From JABCPE02 sp963516675 (GTDB taxonomy: Bacteria > Bacteroidota > Bacteroidia > Flavobacteriales > Weeksellaceae), in contig CAUQBH010000002.1 of assembly GCA_963516675.1 (NCBI GenBank), positions 62,001 to 126,000 on the forward strand: DNA of 64,000 nt, read 5' to 3'. This document shows, piece by piece, positions 61,325 to 64,000 of the stretch; within the stretch, counting starts at the first letter, position 1, and each line of letters opens with the position of its first letter. The position numbers were made by a program, and so were the translations under genes. The notes beneath the pieces are model-generated. The model did not search any database and had not been told where the DNA came from. It saw only the letters and a list, made by a program, of their open reading frames with translations.

Positions 61325-62022
61325 AACCTTTCCATTTTAAAAAATTCAGCATTTTGCAGGACAAAGATGTGTTTCGAGTGGGAACAGATGGCGTTTTGCT
61401 TGGAGCATTGGCGTCCTGTGAGGTGGCTTCTAAGGTGCTGGAAGTAGGCACGGGCACGGGACTAATTTCTCTGATGACAGCCCAGCGAAATCCTAGAGCC
61501 GAGATTTTAGCGCTTGATATCAATGAAAAAGCGGTGGAGCTAGCAGGACAGAATTTTAGTAATTCGCCGTTTAGGGATAGGCTGAGAGCCGAACTTTTTG
61601 ACTTTAAAAATTATATTTCCAAAGAAAAATTTGATTTAATTCTCTCTAATCCGCCTTATTTTGAGCAGATGGATTCCTCTCAAAAAGATGTTTTGGCCCG
61701 GCAGCAGGTGAAACTTAATTTTGAGCAATTGATACAGAATTCTTCGGTGCTGCTTGCTGAAAATGGATTGTTTTCGGTGATTATCCCAAAATCATCCGAG
61801 GCTTTTTTTATAGAAAAATGTGCAGATTTTGCGCTGAAACTTAGGCGAAGAGTGATTTTGCGTGGAACACCACAAGCCGAAGTGAAACGCTGCGTGCTGG
61901 AGTTTTCGTTTTGTGAGGGAGCGCTTCAGGAGGAAGAACTTATTTTAGAGGTTTCACCACGATGTTATTCGGGCGAATATCTGCAGCTTACGAGAGATTT
62001 TCATGTCTTTGAAAAGAAGTAG
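61321..62022 (+). CDS. trmN6: tRNA1(Val) adenine-37 N6-methyltransferase
   Basis: TrmN6 (YfiC) methylates A37 of tRNA1-Val. The 233-aa protein has the YfiC opening FHFKKFSILQDKDVFRVGTDGVLLGAL (about 4-30), SAM motif I VLEVGTGTGLISLMTAQ (about 41) and catalytic NPPY in FDLILSNPPYFEQ (about 110). HmtA and other rRNA enzymes share this motif, but the FxVGTDxxLLGA block points to YfiC. The start ATG 61321 overlaps the GT2 stop (ATGA); ATG 61309 would extend the overlap. The 3' end is followed by a hairpin and overlaps a converging hypothetical reading frame by 69 nt. Confidence 0.9.
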   Translation: MKPFHFKKFSILQDKDVFRVGTDGVLLGALASCEVASKVLEVGTGTGLISLMTAQRNPRAEILALDINEKAVELAGQNFSNSPFRDRLRAELFDFKNYISKEKFDLILSNPPYFEQMDSSQKDVLARQQVKLNFEQLIQNSSVLLAENGLFSVIIPKSSEAFFIEKCADFALKLRRRVILRGTPQAEVKRCVLEFSFCEGALQEEELILEVSPRCYSGEYLQLTRDFHVFEKK

Positions 62023-62349
62023 GGAATATAAAAAACATCTATGTTTTGTTTCTTTTTTTCTAGCACTTAATAATGTTTTTATCATTAGATGAATTACTCC
62101 CCAGCAAATCAGAAATACAATGGTTTGTAGTATAAAAATAGAAGAAAAAGATAAATCTACCATTGCTAAACCAAATAAAAGTATATTCACAGGTAAGGTA
62201 AAAATAACCAAATCCAGCCAGAGAGGGTGTTCATGGCTGAAGCCAAATGTTTGGAATTTAGGGAAACTTACAAGCATTACCATAGTTCCTAGTAGTACAT
62301 ATATTAGACTTATACCAAAAGATAGAAGTAATAATTTTTTGTTTTTCAT
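61954..62349 (-). CDS. Hypothetical membrane protein, frame-disturbed
   Basis: This 131-aa protein has three to four hydrophobic helices (about 5-28, 42-62, 66-88), a basic end, and no match to a named family. Two features make the frame suspicious. It starts inside the preceding gene (92-nt overlap). Its last 35 residues run through the converging terminator hairpin and 69 nt into the antisense of trmN6. Adding one A to the A7 run before the hairpin would end the frame after ARKKRNKT at a TAG within the hairpin. This suggests a frameshift, real or from sequencing, and the natural end may be near 62040. Confidence 0.5.
   Translation of the reverse strand: MKNKKLLLLSFGISLIYVLLGTMVMLVSFPKFQTFGFSHEHPLWLDLVIFTLPVNILLFGLAMVDLSFSSIFILQTIVFLICWGVIHLMIKTLLSARKKETKHRCFLYSLLLFKDMKISRKLQIFARITSW
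62030..62055. terminator. Bidirectional terminator after trmN6
   Basis: The stem AAAACAT/ATGTTTT with CT loop is followed by T7 on the plus strand and T6 on the minus strand. It lies inside the 3' part of the converging frame, which supports a lost stop there. Confidence 0.65.
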
Positions 62350-62572
62350 CTAAATCTGAGGTGTTCATTAGTTTGGAGTAGAAATTAGAACAGCCATATT
62401 TTTTTCTAATGTATTCTGCTAAATATATTCCTGCTAAAATCCCACATCCTTCCGTAATGATGCACCATAATAAAGACTTGGATAAGTTCCACACGAAGAA
62501 ACTGATAATACTACTCGCTATTATTGGGCATAGAACAATCAACAACCAATAAAAAAAATCTATGAATTTCAT
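62258..62572 (-). CDS. Hypothetical two-helix membrane protein, frame-disturbed
   Basis: This 104-aa protein has two hydrophobic helices (about 5-27 and 33-52) and a cytoplasmic end with the block LAEYIRKKYGCSNFYSKLMNTSDLD. It follows engB with a 4-nt overlap (ATGA), so it is co-translated with it. From about residue 80 it overlaps the next frame for 92 nt. Removing one A from the run of six As at the overlap would join this protein directly to the hydrophobic frame downstream; as it stands, the last 25 residues look like random translation of the next gene. Family unknown. Confidence 0.55.
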   Translation of the reverse strand: MKFIDFFYWLLIVLCPIIASSIISFFVWNLSKSLLWCIITEGCGILAGIYLAEYIRKKYGCSNFYSKLMNTSDLDEKQKIITSIFWYKSNICTTRNYGNACKFP

Positions 62573-63177
62573 TTAGCAAAAATGATTTTGTTGGTTTCTT
62601 CTATGAAATCCAAAATCTGCTCTCCACCCAGTTTTTTCTCTGCTGAGGTGATAAAAATATTGGGTAATTCTTCCCAAGTTTCTAAAAGAATTTTCTTGTA
62701 TTCCGCGACACTTTTTTCTGCAGCAGCTTGGGTTTTCATCTTGTCTGATTTGGTGAAGATGATGGAAAAAGAGATTTGGTTTTCTCCGCACCATTCTATG
62801 AATTCCAAATCTATCTTCTGCGGCAGGTGGCGGATGTCCACCAAAACAAACAAATGAACGAGGTTTTCTCTGTTGAGAATATAGTTGGTAATCAGCTTTT
62901 CAAAATCTTTTCTCTGCGATTTAGAAACTCTTGCGTAGCCGTAGCCAGGCAGGTCGGTAAGGTACCATTCTTCATTGACCAAAAAATGATTGATAAGCTG
63001 AGTTTTCCCTGGTGTCTGCGAGGTTTTCGCTAAGTCTTTTTGGTTCATCAGGGCATTGATCAGAGAGGATTTTCCTACATTACTTCGCCCGATGAAAGCG
63101 TATTCTGGAAGATTGGGCTCTGGGCAGTCCTGCCATTTTTGGCTGCTTTTTACGAAAGAAACAGATTTTATTTTCAT
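62569..63177 (-). CDS. engB: Ribosome-biogenesis GTPase EngB (YihA/YsxC)
   Basis: EngB is an essential GTPase that helps assemble the large ribosomal subunit. The 202-aa protein has G1 GRSNVGKSSL (about 31-40), the G2 Thr in SQTPGKTQ (about 59), G3 DLPGYGYARV (about 75-84), G4 TKSDKM (about 142) and G5 TSAEKKLG (about 175). The order and size match YihA. The stop overlaps the start of the small membrane gene (ATGA). The upstream alpha/beta hydrolase is a separate unit, closed by a hairpin between them. Confidence 0.95.
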   Translation of the reverse strand: MKIKSVSFVKSSQKWQDCPEPNLPEYAFIGRSNVGKSSLINALMNQKDLAKTSQTPGKTQLINHFLVNEEWYLTDLPGYGYARVSKSQRKDFEKLITNYILNRENLVHLFVLVDIRHLPQKIDLEFIEWCGENQISFSIIFTKSDKMKTQAAAEKSVAEYKKILLETWEELPNIFITSAEKKLGGEQILDFIEETNKIIFAK

Positions 63178-63198
63178 TTCTAAATTTTGTATTTGAAA

Positions 63199-63227
63199 AA
63201 TGGAAGCTAGTAACTAACTTCCATTTG
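63199..63227 (-). terminator. Terminator of the alpha/beta hydrolase gene
   Basis: The minus-strand hairpin AAATGGAAG.TAGT/ACTA.CTTCCATTT is followed by a T-rich stretch and starts right after the stop. Confidence 0.75.
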
Positions 63228-63989
63228 TTAAACTTTATCCTTTAACCAGTTGTGTAGAATTCCATTAAATTCTTCTGGTTTTTCCATCATTGCGGCGTGT
63301 CCACATTGGTCTATCCAAAACAGCTCAGAATTAGGTATCAGTCTGTTCATTTCTATGGCTACATCTGGTGGAGTCACATTGTCCTGTTTTCCCCAGATGA
63401 TGCAAGTAGGACATTTAATGTTAGGCAACTCATTCTGCATATTGTGTTTGATGGCGCTTCTTGCCAGCATCACTGTTTTTATGCCTTTCATTCGGTCATT
63501 TACGATGCTGAAAACTTCATCCACAAGCTCATCTGTAGCTACATCAGGGTTGTAGAAAACTTCTTGGGTTTTTCTTTTGATGTATTCTTTGTCGCTTTTT
63601 CTTGGGAAACTATCCCCGAAAGAACGCTCATAAAGTCCCGAACTTCCCGTAAGAACAAGAGAATGAACATATTCTGGACGAGCCAAAGTAAGTATAAGTC
63701 CTATGTGTCCTCCCATGGAGTTTCCCACCACAGTGACAGGTTTTCCTATCTCTTGTTTGATGAATTTTCCTACAAATTTTGAAATCGCTGTGAGGTTGGT
63801 ATTTAGCACAGGTAAGTCATAGATAGGCAACTGTGGAACAAATACTTTGAAACCCTTTTCAGCGAAGAATTCAGCCATTTCCTCGAAATTGCTGAGTCCT
63901 CCCATAAGCCCATGCAGAAGAACCATAGGATGACCTTCTCCTTTCTCTATGAAGTGATACTTTTTATCTTTTTTTGTCTTAAAAATCAT
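63228..63989 (-). CDS. Alpha/beta-fold hydrolase
   Basis: This 253-aa hydrolase has oxyanion motif LLHGLMGG (about 24-31), nucleophile Ser91 in VVGNSMGGHIGL, Asp in WGKQDNVTP (about 200) and His in DQCGHAAMMEKPEEF (about 231). The layout resembles MhpC/BioH-type esterases; a role in aromatic breakdown is not supported by neighbours. Only one start (ATG 63989) is visible, 11 bases before the window edge, so its promoter is outside. A hairpin terminator follows. Confidence 0.88.
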   Translation of the reverse strand: MIFKTKKDKKYHFIEKGEGHPMVLLHGLMGGLSNFEEMAEFFAEKGFKVFVPQLPIYDLPVLNTNLTAISKFVGKFIKQEIGKPVTVVGNSMGGHIGLILTLARPEYVHSLVLTGSSGLYERSFGDSFPRKSDKEYIKRKTQEVFYNPDVATDELVDEVFSIVNDRMKGIKTVMLARSAIKHNMQNELPNIKCPTCIIWGKQDNVTPPDVAIEMNRLIPNSELFWIDQCGHAAMMEKPEEFNGILHNWLKDKV

Positions 63990-64000
63990 ACCAATACTCA

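Overview
The window reads as chromosome of a low-GC member of Bacteroidota, class Flavobacteriia, most likely the Chryseobacterium group (Weeksellaceae). Four things point there. Recognisable genes start downstream of TAnnTTTG boxes, the -7 element of Bacteroidota promoters, and Shine-Dalgarno sequences are rare. Lineage-marker families are present (IPExxxVDY, DUF3127, DUF6759-like, SIMPL, 2TM/LytTR signalling). AccA has the Bacteroidota layout. Secreted proteins share a short signal-peptide style ending in AQ. No insertion sequence, prophage, CRISPR array or rRNA operon is visible. The region is gene-dense and mostly housekeeping.

Layout. 0-7.5 kb: a small membrane protein, fabG, a DUF2807 adhesin-like protein, dnaB-rnhA, an NfeD-like/flotillin pair, tRNA-Phe and a small TPR-like membrane protein. 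7.5-16 kb: sufE coupled to a GT9 glycosyltransferase, clpC, a TonB-type outer-membrane barrel, and a LytS/LytTR two-component system whose kinase is fused to a 2TM domain. 16-26 kb: a prolyl oligopeptidase divergent from a bacterial GH3 enzyme, DUF5071, an MFS exporter, the acpP-fabF-rnc-IPExxxVDY-pyk block and a bacilliredoxin. 26-34 kb: a three-tRNA operon (Leu-TAG, Gly-GCC, Leu-TAA), DUF3127, aat, an exonuclease with a degenerate GIY-YIG domain, a DUF853 ATPase, an outer-membrane barrel, SIMPL, mtaB and ftsE. 34-45 kb: gltX, accA, tsf, a methyltransferase with an orphan solute-binding lipoprotein, an alanine:cation symporter, an ECF sigma factor with a membrane partner, and pncB. 45-64 kb: a CPBP protease, an SGNH-like protein, uvrC, clpB, two lipoproteins, gpsA, EamA, a peptide-use operon (DPP-IV plus POT transporter), a Spy-like protein, nikR, nth, GT2, trmN6, two small membrane genes with disturbed reading frames, engB and an alpha/beta hydrolase.

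How the genes fit together. Lipid synthesis (fabG, acpP, fabF, accA, gpsA), replication and repair (dnaB, rnhA, uvrC, nth, exonuclease), translation (gltX, tsf, tRNAs, mtaB, trmN6, engB), proteostasis (clpC, clpB, aat) and extracellular peptide use (prolyl oligopeptidase, DPP-IV, POT) are all represented.

The less ordinary observations are: SSB-like C-terminal tips on both DnaB and the DUF3127 protein; three genes (dnaB, GH3, uvrC) whose start codon lies 4 nt after a TAnnTTTG box and which may be leaderless; an 8-bp direct repeat at exact 21-bp spacing upstream of the LytTR regulator; a kinase-2TM fusion and two overlapping small membrane genes that look like homopolymer frameshift products; and a palindrome overlapping the likely clpC promoter. 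I found no clearly new multi-gene system. These are the best leads.
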